NCBI GenBank assembly: GCA_029219385.1
Contig: JAQXTH010000047.1
Span: 1-46,000, forward strand
Direction: 5' to 3'
DNA: 46,000 nt
Origin: Prevotellaceae bacterium
Lineage (GTDB): Bacteria; Bacteroidota; Bacteroidia; Bacteroidales; Bacteroidaceae
A program made the translations under genes and the position numbers. A model generated the notes under the pieces. That model did no database searches. It saw nothing but the letters and a program-made list of their open reading frames with translations, and was not told the origin of the DNA. This document shows, piece after piece, positions 1 to 7,885 of the stretch. Positions within the stretch are counted from its first letter, which is position 1. The number at the start of each line of letters is the position of its first letter.

Positions 1-133
1 TTCCGACACCACGAGGTCCCATCAGACCGACAAGTCTTGCCTCCCATGGCAGCTTGTCGTACATATAACGCTTGAAGTCAGTTGAAACAAGGTTCAGCTG
101 TTCCTTCATAAATTCAGTCAATGTCAAATCCAT
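1..133 (-). CDS. AAA family ATPase, N-terminal fragment (runs off window)
   Basis: Only the first 44 codons are present; the gene reads leftwards out of the window. The translation begins MDLTLTEFMKEQL and reaches GLMGPRGVG, which is the start of a Walker A P-loop (GxxGxGKT) cut by the window edge. This beginning, a short helical lead-in ending in a basic/aromatic segment and then the P-loop, matches Bacteroidales AAA_14/DUF4143-type ATP-binding proteins, a family of unknown cellular role that is often duplicated in these genomes. The gene has a striking upstream array of three identical-armed inverted repeats, described separately, which suggests autoregulation. The family call rests on the N-terminus alone. 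Confidence 0.6.
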   Translation of the reverse strand, partial: MDLTLTEFMKEQLNLVSTDFKRYMYDKLPWEARLVGLMGPRGVG

Positions 134-151
134 AGTAGAAACGTATTTATA

Positions 152-235
152 TGCACCTTAGAAAGTGCAGATTTAACTTCAATATGCACGATGGAAAGTG
201 CAGATTATGGCGCAATATGCACTCTTCAAGGTGCA
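152..235. repeat. Three 18-bp inverted repeats at exact 33-bp spacing upstream of the ATPase gene
   Basis: The sequence TGCAC-N8-GTGCA occurs at 152-169, 185-202 and 218-235. The arms are identical in all three copies, the spacers differ, and the start-to-start period is exactly 33 bp, about three helical turns. A weaker AGCACTTTGAG lies at 241-251. The array ends 18 bp before the ATPase start codon at 133. Conserved arms with variable centres and fixed phasing are what an operator for a cooperatively bound dimeric protein looks like. The binding protein is unknown; the ATPase itself is a guess. Confidence 0.7.
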
Positions 236-313
236 AATTTAGCACTTTGAGTTAAATAACCAAGAAAAATCATGTCAAAACACTATGTTTTATAAAAATT
301 AGCATAGAAACTG

Positions 314-517
314 TCAATACAGATTGACAACAGGTACTTTGTGCCTTTCTGCCTGGTTCATAGTATAGAAATTTCCACCTCGGTTTCTCCCATCATAGTA
401 CGCAACAATCATCGAGCTGTTTTCTATGAGGAAATCGTCCCTGTAAGCGAAGAACTGAAATCTCACATTAAATTTGGGGATATCCATAAGATACTCGACA
501 AATGTATAGAAATAAAA
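314..517 (-). pseudogene. C-terminal remnant of a SLOG/DUF1273-like protein
   Basis: The minus strand encodes a segment containing FLIENSSMIVAYYDGRN and ending TMNQAERHKVPVVNLY. This resembles the C-terminal third of SLOG-fold (YpsA/DUF1273-like) nucleotide-binding proteins, where a 'SS-M-hydrophobic-DG..GGT..T...A...G..VVNL' pattern is usual. The N-terminal two thirds, including the glycine-rich nucleotide loop, are absent. Going upstream, the reading frame runs straight into the rubrerythrin terminator hairpin, so any start codon there (GTG at 562) would translate a terminator. I read this as a deletion remnant. The family assignment comes from a short stretch and is tentative. Confidence 0.5.
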
Positions 518-556
518 AACCGTTTCCCCCTTCGCAAATATCGAGGAAACGGTTTT
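516..556 (-). terminator. Intrinsic terminator of the rubrerythrin gene
   Basis: A perfect 12-bp stem is formed by AAAACCGTTTCC (516-527) and GGAAACGGTTTT (545-556) around a 17-nt loop. Read on the minus strand the stem is followed by TTTTTTATTT. It lies about 50 bp past the rubrerythrin stop codon. Confidence 0.85.
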
Positions 557-607
557 TATCACACGAAATAAATTATATTGTTGCTCCCATAGAGCAACAA
601 TTCTCTA

Positions 608-1150
608 CTAATAGTTCTTTGCCAATAATTGGAAATAACTCTGTGGGTGGTCACAAACAGGACATACCTGAGGAGCCTCTTTACCTATGCAGATGTGGCC
701 ACAGTTTGAACATTGCCAAATTGCATCACCGTCTTTTGTGAAAACAATCTTCTTCTCAATGTTGTCAAGCAATTTGAGGTAACGCTCTTCGTGATGCTTT
801 TCAATTGCGCCCACCATCTCAAACTTATAAGCAATCTCGTCAAAACCTTCTTCGCGAGCTTCTTTGGCAAACTGAGCATACATATCAGTCCACTCATAAT
901 TTTCACCGGCAGCAGCATCCTTGAGATTTTCAATTGTCGAAGGCACAGCACCACCATGAAGCAACTTAAACCACAGTTTTGCATGTTCTTTCTCATTGTT
1001 GGCAGTTTCCTCAAAGATGTTTGCTATTTGCACATAACCATCTTTTTTTGCCTTTGAAGCATAGTAAGAATACTTGTTGCGAGCCTGTGACTCACCGGCA
1101 AAAGCCGTCATCAGATTTTGTTCTGTTTTTGTTCCTTTTAAATCTTTCAT
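608..1150 (-). CDS. rbr: Rubrerythrin
   Basis: A 180-residue non-haem iron protein that reduces hydrogen peroxide in anaerobes, using electrons from rubredoxin or NADH-linked partners in the cytoplasm. The N-terminal four-helix ferritin-like domain carries the expected diiron ligands, for example E20 in [11 protein letters not shown] and E53/H56 in [10 protein letters not shown]. The C-terminal rubredoxin-like domain has two CxxC knuckles (C147/C150 and C163/C166) that hold an Fe(SCys)4 centre. Length and domain order are normal for the family. I chose the ATG at 1150 ([11 protein letters not shown]) because the family begins there; an in-frame ATG nine codons upstream lies in AT-rich leader. 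The gene is monocistronic, with its own promoter and terminator. Confidence 0.95.
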   Translation of the reverse strand: MKDLKGTKTEQNLMTAFAGESQARNKYSYYASKAKKDGYVQIANIFEETANNEKEHAKLWFKLLHGGAVPSTIENLKDAAAGENYEWTDMYAQFAKEAREEGFDEIAYKFEMVGAIEKHHEERYLKLLDNIEKKIVFTKDGDAIWQCSNCGHICIGKEAPQVCPVCDHPQSYFQLLAKNY

Positions 1151-1301
1151 TGTAATAATTTTTTTAATGTTAAACAATCAATTAACAACTCTCCACATTA
1201 ATAACGCAACAATATCTTTTCACAAGAAAAGTCTTTCGCTATCAATGTATTAACAACACTCCATTATAGGCCCATATGACCATAATATCGTTGTTAATGC
1301 T

Positions 1302-1334
1302 GCAAAAATAAAGATTTATAATTTAACAGACAAA
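1302..1334 (-). promoter_or_regulatory. Rubrerythrin promoter, Bacteroidetes type
   Basis: On the minus strand there is a -33 box TTTG (1334-1331), a 20-bp spacer and a -7 box TATTTTTG (1310-1303) followed by C. The start codon is about 150 nt downstream, so the transcript would have an unusually long AT-rich leader. Confidence 0.6.
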
Positions 1335-1373
1335 ACAACGGCAAAGTTTTTTACAAAAAAAAATGTATAACTT

Positions 1374-1856
1374 TCAACTCGGTTGTTTTTCATTTATCAG
1401 AGCCATGGCATAAGCAGAAATACCCTCTCCGCGTCCGGTGAAACCAAGACGCTCGGTGGTTGTCGCCTTAATGGAGACGCAATCGGGCGTTACTTTCATA
1501 ATCCTCGCCAAACATTGCTGTATCTCAACAACACGAGGATTTACCTTTGGCTGTTCACAACAAACTGTTGCGTCTATATTGCCCACAACATAACCATTTT
1601 CTTCAAGCAAATCCACTACGGCCGCAAGCAATTTCTTGCTATCAATTCCCTTGTATCGCATATCGCTGTCGGGAAAATGTCGGCCAATATCACCCAAACA
1701 GGCAGCACCCAACAATGCGTCACACACAGCATGAATCAAGACATCGGCATCGCTATGGCCAAGCAAACCAAAACCACAATCAAACCTTATTCCCCCAAGC
1801 CATAATTCGCGGTCGGGAACAATACGGTGAACATCAAATCCAAATCCTACGCGCAT
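1374..1856 (-). CDS. ispF: 2-C-methyl-D-erythritol 2,4-cyclodiphosphate synthase
   Basis: IspF converts CDP-methylerythritol 2-phosphate to the cyclic diphosphate in the MEP pathway, feeding isoprenoid and undecaprenyl phosphate synthesis. The 160 residues contain the zinc ligands D8 and H10 (FGFDVH) and H42, plus the conserved GHSDADVL and the substrate loop IKATTTERLGFTGRGEG. I use the ATG at 1856 because MRVGFGFDVH is the canonical start; an ATG at 1886 would add ten atypical residues and overlap porV. The gene follows porV by 13 bp and ends the porU-porV operon, an order I recall from Porphyromonas gingivalis. Confidence 0.96.
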   Translation of the reverse strand: MRVGFGFDVHRIVPDRELWLGGIRFDCGFGLLGHSDADVLIHAVCDALLGAACLGDIGRHFPDSDMRYKGIDSKKLLAAVVDLLEENGYVVGNIDATVCCEQPKVNPRVVEIQQCLARIMKVTPDCVSIKATTTERLGFTGRGEGISAYAMALINEKQPS

Positions 1857-1869
1857 AACATCTTTTTTA

Positions 1870-3081
1870 TTATCGACGACGACCACGTCCGATAATATCT
1901 TTTATACCATCGAGGTCAAATCCGAGAGTAACTCGCAATGTCTGATCCAAAGGATTGCTTGCTGCCGTGGAAATAACATATCCTGCGTCAAGCGAAAAGA
2001 CATTCATCTTAAATCCGGCTCCCACAGTAAAATACTTTCTGTTACCCTTAGTGGCTGCCTCGTTGTGATAGCCACCACGCAAAGAAAATTTGTCATTATA
2101 TGTATATTCTACACCGACAGACCACTGTATCTCCTCAAGTTCTTCTGAGAAACCATTGGGAGCATCTGAAAAACTCTTGAAAATACCCGATATGGCAGAC
2201 ACATTATAATAATTCTCCTCGCGGTATATCTGATATTCGGCAGTGTGGTCCTCACCATCGTCTGTTGAGAAACCCAATTCCTTAGCACACTGTGCATCGG
2301 TGGGATACGTCGGCACAAGCAATTTATTAGCGTCGGCACAAAATGATATGCGGTTATATTCATTGATAGGTATCGTATAATTAAAACCCAAACGCAAGGT
2401 TGTGGGCAAGAAATAGGAATAGTCGTCTCCATAGTTTATCTTACTGCCCAGATTGAAAATACCGAAACCCAAACTCAACTGACACTCACGACTGCCCGCA
2501 TTTACATAGGTGTTGTAATAACCTGCCAAATCTGAGGCAAAAGCCGAGCCGGGCTTTGAACCGTCATCATAATTGCCGGTCAAATCCGAATAAATATATC
2601 TCAGTGTAACGGCTGCCGAAAACTTTTCGCTCAACATACGGCTATAAGCAGCGTCAACGGCCAATTCGTATGGCCGTATGGTCATATCAACACCATCACC
2701 ACCATAATTGGTCGACACATCGCCAAGCGAAAAATATCTTAGTGAACCACTGATAGCCTGATAATCACCCAGCCTATAATAACCGGCAAGATAAGCAAGG
2801 TCTATATCATTGACAATCTGACGAAGCCAAGGCGTATAGTTTACAGCAATACCTCCCCTTGAAATCGCAAAAGGATATTTGGCCGCATTCCACGCCTGGG
2901 AGTTTACATCGGGCTCGGTGGCGGCACCAATATCACCCATACTGCCGGCACGCGCATCGGGCGCAATACTTTGTGATACAACTGCCGTCTGAACAGGATT
3001 AAACTTTTCTTTTATGTCTTGTCCGTAGACACTTGCGAAACCTGCGAACAACAATATTACTGCTATTTTTATCTGCTTCAT
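1870..3081 (-). CDS. porV: Type IX secretion outer-membrane protein PorV (LptO)
   Basis: A 403-residue outer-membrane beta-barrel of the FadL-like PorV family. PorV collects cargo from the SprA translocon and carries it to the PorU sortase at the cell surface. The sequence starts with a signal peptide (MKQIKIAVILLFAGFASVYG, cleaved before QD). It then shows the family's N-terminal NPVQTAVVSQSIAPDARAGS and GDIGAATEPDVNSQAWN, followed by alternating aromatic barrel strands ending in VTLGFDLDG. Its position directly after porU supports the call, since the two proteins form the attachment complex. The gap to porU is 62 bp with no terminator, consistent with one transcript. Confidence 0.93.
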   Translation of the reverse strand: MKQIKIAVILLFAGFASVYGQDIKEKFNPVQTAVVSQSIAPDARAGSMGDIGAATEPDVNSQAWNAAKYPFAISRGGIAVNYTPWLRQIVNDIDLAYLAGYYRLGDYQAISGSLRYFSLGDVSTNYGGDGVDMTIRPYELAVDAAYSRMLSEKFSAAVTLRYIYSDLTGNYDDGSKPGSAFASDLAGYYNTYVNAGSRECQLSLGFGIFNLGSKINYGDDYSYFLPTTLRLGFNYTIPINEYNRISFCADANKLLVPTYPTDAQCAKELGFSTDDGEDHTAEYQIYREENYYNVSAISGIFKSFSDAPNGFSEELEEIQWSVGVEYTYNDKFSLRGGYHNEAATKGNRKYFTVGAGFKMNVFSLDAGYVISTAASNPLDQTLRVTLGFDLDGIKDIIGRGRRR

Positions 3082-3143
3082 AACTAATATTTAATATCCA
3101 AGAATAATATGGTAGACAAGATATAAACTCAAAAAAACGTTTT

Positions 3144-6100
3144 TTATTGTCTTGCAATAATCATTTTCTGTCGTTTTATGGTTTCTTCACTGCCATTGCA
3201 ACTGATAGATACCTCATATATATACAGACCTGAGGGAAGAGCAACACCGTTGTTTGCCGCCAAATCCCATTTTATGGTGTGATAGCCGTTTGAAGTGGTA
3301 GCGGTTTCCGTGTGTGTCCAACATTTTTGCCCCATACTGTTGTAAACATTTATCACAAAACGTGTTTCCGTTGCCGGCCTGTCAAAACTAATCATAAACA
3401 TGGTGGAAGTCGAGGCAGGATTATTACTCAAAGCCACCGAACTTATTTGTGGCCTGAGCCCGGCCTTAACCACAAATTTCAACGAAGTGGCAGAAGAATT
3501 GTTTTTCGTGTCCCATGCCCTAAACATCAATTGATGTTCACCGTCGGGCAAAGAAGGAATCTGATATGAAACCATGCCCGAAGTATAGTCGGCAAAATCA
3601 TTTTGATAGAAATTGTTGAGGATATATGAAGTGCTCTCCTTTCCGTCTATAACCAATTCCAAATCATGCCCCACCCCATTTCCGGAGATGTTTATACCGT
3701 CGGAATCCTGCAAATGAGCATAGAAATAAGGAGTTGCGTTCACTGTCTGTCCGTTCTTGAAATCCGGATTGTTTAGATATACAAACATCTTGGGCCCCTC
3801 AAAACTTTGTTTGAAATTTTCATCGGTGCCATTGATCGTAAACCTTTCATCGGTACCATTTCCTTCCTTAGTCTTGTCAAGATTATAGGCATAGAGTTTT
3901 GCCATTCCGTTGCCACCACTATATTTTATGTCGAGTGGAATTGGCATGGAAACAGAAAAACGCCCGGCCTTTACAGAGTCATTTCCCTCAAACAAAACTT
4001 GGTCATAAGAAGTATATTCAAACGGATCGACACTCTCGTTTGTATTATTGAGACAAACAATTGTATCTTTACTGTCGTATAGAGTGATAGCCACCTGACC
4101 ATCAAAATCATTCAACATATTTCCGTCGACATCTTCAATATGACCGGAAAATCTCGCAATGCTTCCTGCCGACAAATTTGGCAACACTCCCGAACTGAGT
4201 GCAACCCCGTTGATACTGTCAAGTTTCACTTGTTCTGTGGGCATTGTCAACACAAGAGCAGGGTCACCCATCAATGAATATTTCAATTTGTTGTCACCAT
4301 AGTCACGACTATTTGAAATTTCCCCGTCAACCGAACTGACAAGATTTACCTTGCAAAGTCTCATGGCATCGCCTATAGAGTTTCTGCGCCCATCATGTTT
4401 GCCCAACACATAATACATGAAATAATTGTTAATGTAACTATTTTGGGTGCTATATACGGCACGCGAGGAACTGAAAAAAGCAATCGCGCCACCATTAGGA
4501 TTAACCATAGCCTCTACACCAATGTTTTCCTCTTGACGATCAAAAGGTGTGATTTCACACGATGCCACAACCCATATCGGAGTTTTATTATTTGTGAAAT
4601 TTTTGAAATCGGCAGTCTTCAAAACCATCTCCTTTGAGATGCAATATGGAGCACCGTGACCGGTATAATTCATTATCAATGCTCCCTTGTTTATGGCATT
4701 ATTTATCTCAGACGCAACCTGAGGATATGTAAAACCGGTTGCTGTGCTCACGCGCTTGTATGCGTCCCAATAGATACGCCCTACTTTCATATTGGGATAA
4801 TATTGTTCCACACGTTGTGCCGTGCTCTCCGCTTCTGTCATATGCTTGTTATTTTCACCATCATCGGCAAGGAAATAAATAGCATTCTTCCAACTGCCCT
4901 GATTATTGTTTTCGGCATAGGCTATAGTCTTGTCTACTATAATCTTTGCAAGGTCGGGGTCTGTAACCGGAAAACGCCCCACACCCAAATCCACCTTGTC
5001 ATATCTGAGATTTGCCCCCTCGTCGTCATCAAGCATTCCAAAATAATCCTCGTTTACATAACAACTCACTTCACTGACCGAAGGCTCACTCTCATAACAC
5101 AACAGATAATCTTTAAGATTTAATTTTGAGCAAGCAGATGTCACACCACGATTGTCCCATACACAACCACCAAACAACAGCAGATATTTGGGCAAGTCAT
5201 CTCCCGTGTTGCGGTCGTAAAGCATTTTGAGATAACGGCGATAGGCTCCCGCATCGGGAGTGCCCGATGAAAATTCATTATACAACTCGTCTGCTCTGAC
5301 GACCTTCACTCTGAGCGAATCATGAGTTTCGTGAAACTCTGCCAAACGCCGGGCCTGCTCAAACATTTTGCCACTCTCGGGTATTATTATCACCAAGTCG
5401 GCTATCGAGTCTGCATGAAGATCCTGGTTCTTCACACTGCCTACCACCTCGGGCGATGGAAAGGCTGCATCTACATTTACTGCGACATAACGCAACGTAG
5501 GATTAGAGATATCAAACGACAGTTTACCTCCACTAAAACTTGTTGCCACCTTTGCCAACGGATTTCCAGGATAACCAACACGCCAAATCTCCGTGTTTGC
5601 CGATGCACCCTCAAGTTGCATTGACGACGGATTTGAAGTGTAGTGACTAAACACAAAACAGTCATCTTTCATTTTCAAGCGACGACGATAGCATACTCTG
5701 ATATAATCCAAACGGGCAGAAGTTCCCTTGGTGCTTGTGATATTCAACACATTTGTGTTTCCCGACAAAGCAACGGCATACGAACGACTTGCGATAGTTG
5801 CTTTCTCATATTCCGAAAGAATGGACGACAAACTGAGCGTGCCCAATTTCTCGGCTCCCAACGTGATTTGGGCTGTTGTGACTGACGTTGACTTGGCAGA
5901 AAACGCCACTGTCACCTGCGATGTATATTCCGGATCTATGTCGGGCGTTTCTATTGTATAGTTTTTAGAATTGCCATTGGCATAGTCATAAGAATCGTAG
6001 AATGTCCGACCACCCGAAAACCAACTGAAAGCATCGTTGTCTATCAAAAAATGCTCGGGATAAGTTGTCAAAGTCTGTTCGGTGGTTTCGGGCGACTCAA

Positions 6101-6959
6101 GTTGTTGCATTTGCAGCGGATTGTCACCCTCTGTCACGAAATAATACGAATATTTGGAATATGTATTGTTTGTGTGTTTGGCAACACACTCACCCTTGGG
6201 ATTTGAGGCCGTTGACAGCGACCAATTAGTCCACCTCACCGTTCCCTCCGCAAAAAACAAGACTGCATCATTGCGTCGATACAAAGGAATCTCCTCAAGG
6301 TCATCAAAATCATTGGTAATATACGAGCCATAACTGATAAGATGATTTTGCACCCTGCCACCATATCCATAAACCTTTACCTTATTTATATCCTTGAAAC
6401 CCATGTTTGCCAAAGATGTCTTTGTCAACTGATAGACACCCTCTTCGGCAACCCTGATTTTCACCCACTTACCCGTGGCAAGCACCGAGTGGGCTTTATA
6501 GCGCGAAGCCTCTCTGCTCGTTGACGTTGAATAAGCAGTTGATCGCACCACATCATTAGGCTTGGCAACAAGAGAAATCTTACAACTCACGAGTTTCAGA
6601 TATTTTCCCTCGCGCCTCACGAGCGGCACAAATGAAACATCAATCATTCCCTTCTTGCGACTGATGCCTATAAATGTCTCAACCTCAATAGTGTCGGCCA
6701 AATCTGCTTTCATCAAATCAAGCATATCGCTTTCGTGCTTTGTAACCTCCACAAACTCAGGGTATTCAACTTTCACCTCATACCTTTTGTCTGCAAAATC
6801 GTCAGCCAAATCAATTGACTTGTAATATTTCGGCAGTTGATCCGAAATCTCAATGGAGCTCCAATTGAGATGAACAAATTCATCTTGAGCAACACCTTTT
6901 GTCAAGCCTGATGCCAACAACAATATAAGAAATAAATATTTTAAGTTCTTAAAAATCAT
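3144..6959 (-). CDS. porU: Type IX secretion system sortase PorU (C25 gingipain family)
   Basis: A 1271-residue cell-surface cysteine protease/transpeptidase that removes the C-terminal sorting domain from T9SS cargo and joins the cargo to anionic lipopolysaccharide. The N-terminus is a signal peptide (hydrophobic core LKYLFLILLLASGL, cleavage near VAQDE). The C25 catalytic dyad is visible as His768 in NYTGHGAPYC and Cys801 in VVASCEITPFD. The 33-residue separation equals that of gingipain RgpB (His211/Cys244). The C-terminus ends in an Ig-like FlgD/CTD-type fold (SGLYIYEVS...IKRQKMIIARQ). The length is typical. The gene lies between the FAH-family gene and porV in one operon, and no T9SS cargo gene is evident nearby. 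Confidence 0.94.
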   Translation of the reverse strand: MIFKNLKYLFLILLLASGLTKGVAQDEFVHLNWSSIEISDQLPKYYKSIDLADDFADKRYEVKVEYPEFVEVTKHESDMLDLMKADLADTIEVETFIGISRKKGMIDVSFVPLVRREGKYLKLVSCKISLVAKPNDVVRSTAYSTSTSREASRYKAHSVLATGKWVKIRVAEEGVYQLTKTSLANMGFKDINKVKVYGYGGRVQNHLISYGSYITNDFDDLEEIPLYRRNDAVLFFAEGTVRWTNWSLSTASNPKGECVAKHTNNTYSKYSYYFVTEGDNPLQMQQLESPETTEQTLTTYPEHFLIDNDAFSWFSGGRTFYDSYDYANGNSKNYTIETPDIDPEYTSQVTVAFSAKSTSVTTAQITLGAEKLGTLSLSSILSEYEKATIASRSYAVALSGNTNVLNITSTKGTSARLDYIRVCYRRRLKMKDDCFVFSHYTSNPSSMQLEGASANTEIWRVGYPGNPLAKVATSFSGGKLSFDISNPTLRYVAVNVDAAFPSPEVVGSVKNQDLHADSIADLVIIIPESGKMFEQARRLAEFHETHDSLRVKVVRADELYNEFSSGTPDAGAYRRYLKMLYDRNTGDDLPKYLLLFGGCVWDNRGVTSACSKLNLKDYLLCYESEPSVSEVSCYVNEDYFGMLDDDEGANLRYDKVDLGVGRFPVTDPDLAKIIVDKTIAYAENNNQGSWKNAIYFLADDGENNKHMTEAESTAQRVEQYYPNMKVGRIYWDAYKRVSTATGFTYPQVASEINNAINKGALIMNYTGHGAPYCISKEMVLKTADFKNFTNNKTPIWVVASCEITPFDRQEENIGVEAMVNPNGGAIAFFSSSRAVYSTQNSYINNYFMYYVLGKHDGRRNSIGDAMRLCKVNLVSSVDGEISNSRDYGDNKLKYSLMGDPALVLTMPTEQVKLDSINGVALSSGVLPNLSAGSIARFSGHIEDVDGNMLNDFDGQVAITLYDSKDTIVCLNNTNESVDPFEYTSYDQVLFEGNDSVKAGRFSVSMPIPLDIKYSGGNGMAKLYAYNLDKTKEGNGTDERFTINGTDENFKQSFEGPKMFVYLNNPDFKNGQTVNATPYFYAHLQDSDGINISGNGVGHDLELVIDGKESTSYILNNFYQNDFADYTSGMVSYQIPSLPDGEHQLMFRAWDTKNNSSATSLKFVVKAGLRPQISSVALSNNPASTSTMFMISFDRPATETRFVINVYNSMGQKCWTHTETATTSNGYHTIKWDLAANNGVALPSGLYIYEVSISCNGSEETIKRQKMIIARQ

Positions 6960-6975
6960 ATCAGTGCTATTTCTT

Positions 6976-7596
6976 CTATTTTATATTAAACTCCAACAAT
7001 TTCTGCCCGTTCAGAAAACCACTCACGCGATCTCCTATTTTCACAACAGGCTTAAAATTCGGACAACCCACAAGCAACAAGTCGCCTTGACGTATGGTAA
7101 AGACACGGCTCACCACAGATATTGCATTGCCGACATTTCTTTCTATATCTTCACATATCGTCTTTGAGACAATCTCACCATTTATTTCAAGACTTGCCAC
7201 AAGAGCAGACTTTACATCAACCTCGCCAGTAGGGATAAATTCGCCCTCTACAGCCGAACAGTCAAAACTCTTAGCCATGTCCCATGCCCTGCCCTCAACA
7301 CGCAATTGTCTCAACACATCCTCTGCCGTGAAATCCACCACGACACCAAAAGCGTCATAATAGCGCGAAGCAAAACGAGCAGGAATACTCTTGCCCAACC
7401 TGCAGATACGCAATGCCAAATAAACCGAAGCCGAACATTCTTCCGTAAAATCCGGAATAAAAAAAGGCTTGTTGTTTTTCAGCAATGCAGAGTCGGCCTT
7501 CATCCATAAATTCATGCCGACAATATCCTTATTTAATAACGCATCGGCTTGCGTTTTATTGTAGTCACAAATATTTTCTACTACTATTATCTTCAT
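6976..7596 (-). CDS. FAH-family protein with degenerate metal site
   Basis: A 206-residue protein of the fumarylacetoacetate hydrolase fold. The start MKIIVVENICDYNK, the middle KNNKPFFIPDF, RLGKSIPARFASRYYD and VVDFTAEDVLRQL, and the end RQGDLLLVGCPNF all align with the family. The metal-binding segment that normally reads HYExE is replaced here: after IPDF the sequence is TEECSASVYLALRI, so serine and tyrosine occupy the places of both glutamate ligands. The third ligand region (DFTAED) is kept. I infer loss of hydrolase or decarboxylase chemistry. The ATG at 7596 is preferred over 7689, since the upstream extension lacks similarity. It is the first gene of the porU-porV-ispF operon. Confidence 0.82.
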   Translation of the reverse strand: MKIIVVENICDYNKTQADALLNKDIVGMNLWMKADSALLKNNKPFFIPDFTEECSASVYLALRICRLGKSIPARFASRYYDAFGVVVDFTAEDVLRQLRVEGRAWDMAKSFDCSAVEGEFIPTGEVDVKSALVASLEINGEIVSKTICEDIERNVGNAISVVSRVFTIRQGDLLLVGCPNFKPVVKIGDRVSGFLNGQKLLEFNIK

Positions 7597-7617
7597 CTGA
7601 AAAATATCGTTTGATGA

Positions 7618-7647
7618 CAAAATTACGAAACTTAAAGCAATTACAAA
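7618..7647 (-). promoter_or_regulatory. Promoter of the FAH-porU-porV-ispF operon
   Basis: On the minus strand, TTTG (7647-7644), an 18-bp spacer and TAATTTTG (7625-7618) match the Bacteroidetes -33/-7 consensus and lie 22 nt before the start codon at 7596. Confidence 0.6.
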
Positions 7648-7846
7648 CACAATCACAATAAGTTTTTCTTCGACACCACTCTTTAACACTCAAAAAAAAC
7701 ACATTTCACACCGCTTTTCCTTTCTGCCAATATCTTTTTTCTGTCCACAACACTCCTCAAAAAAATATTTCTGACTTATCTGTCTAAAAGCGAAAGACTT
7801 AAACTCCAACCATCTAAATCAGCCAGAAAAAATCACATAAAAAAAC

Positions 7847-7878
7847 TTTGGCAGTTCATGAATTAGAACTAATTTTGC
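7847..7878 (+). promoter_or_regulatory. Strong consensus promoter almost abutting the start codon
   Basis: TTTG (7847-7850), a 19-bp spacer and TAATTTTGC (7870-7878) form a full consensus Bacteroidetes promoter. Transcription should begin only a few bases before the ATG at 7886, giving a leaderless or nearly leaderless mRNA. Confidence 0.75.
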
Positions 7879-7885
7879 AATCAAG

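Noticed and set aside
341-571. A plus-strand 76-codon frame near the window start
   Set aside because: It runs through the rubrerythrin terminator, and the minus-strand frame has the recognisable family pattern.
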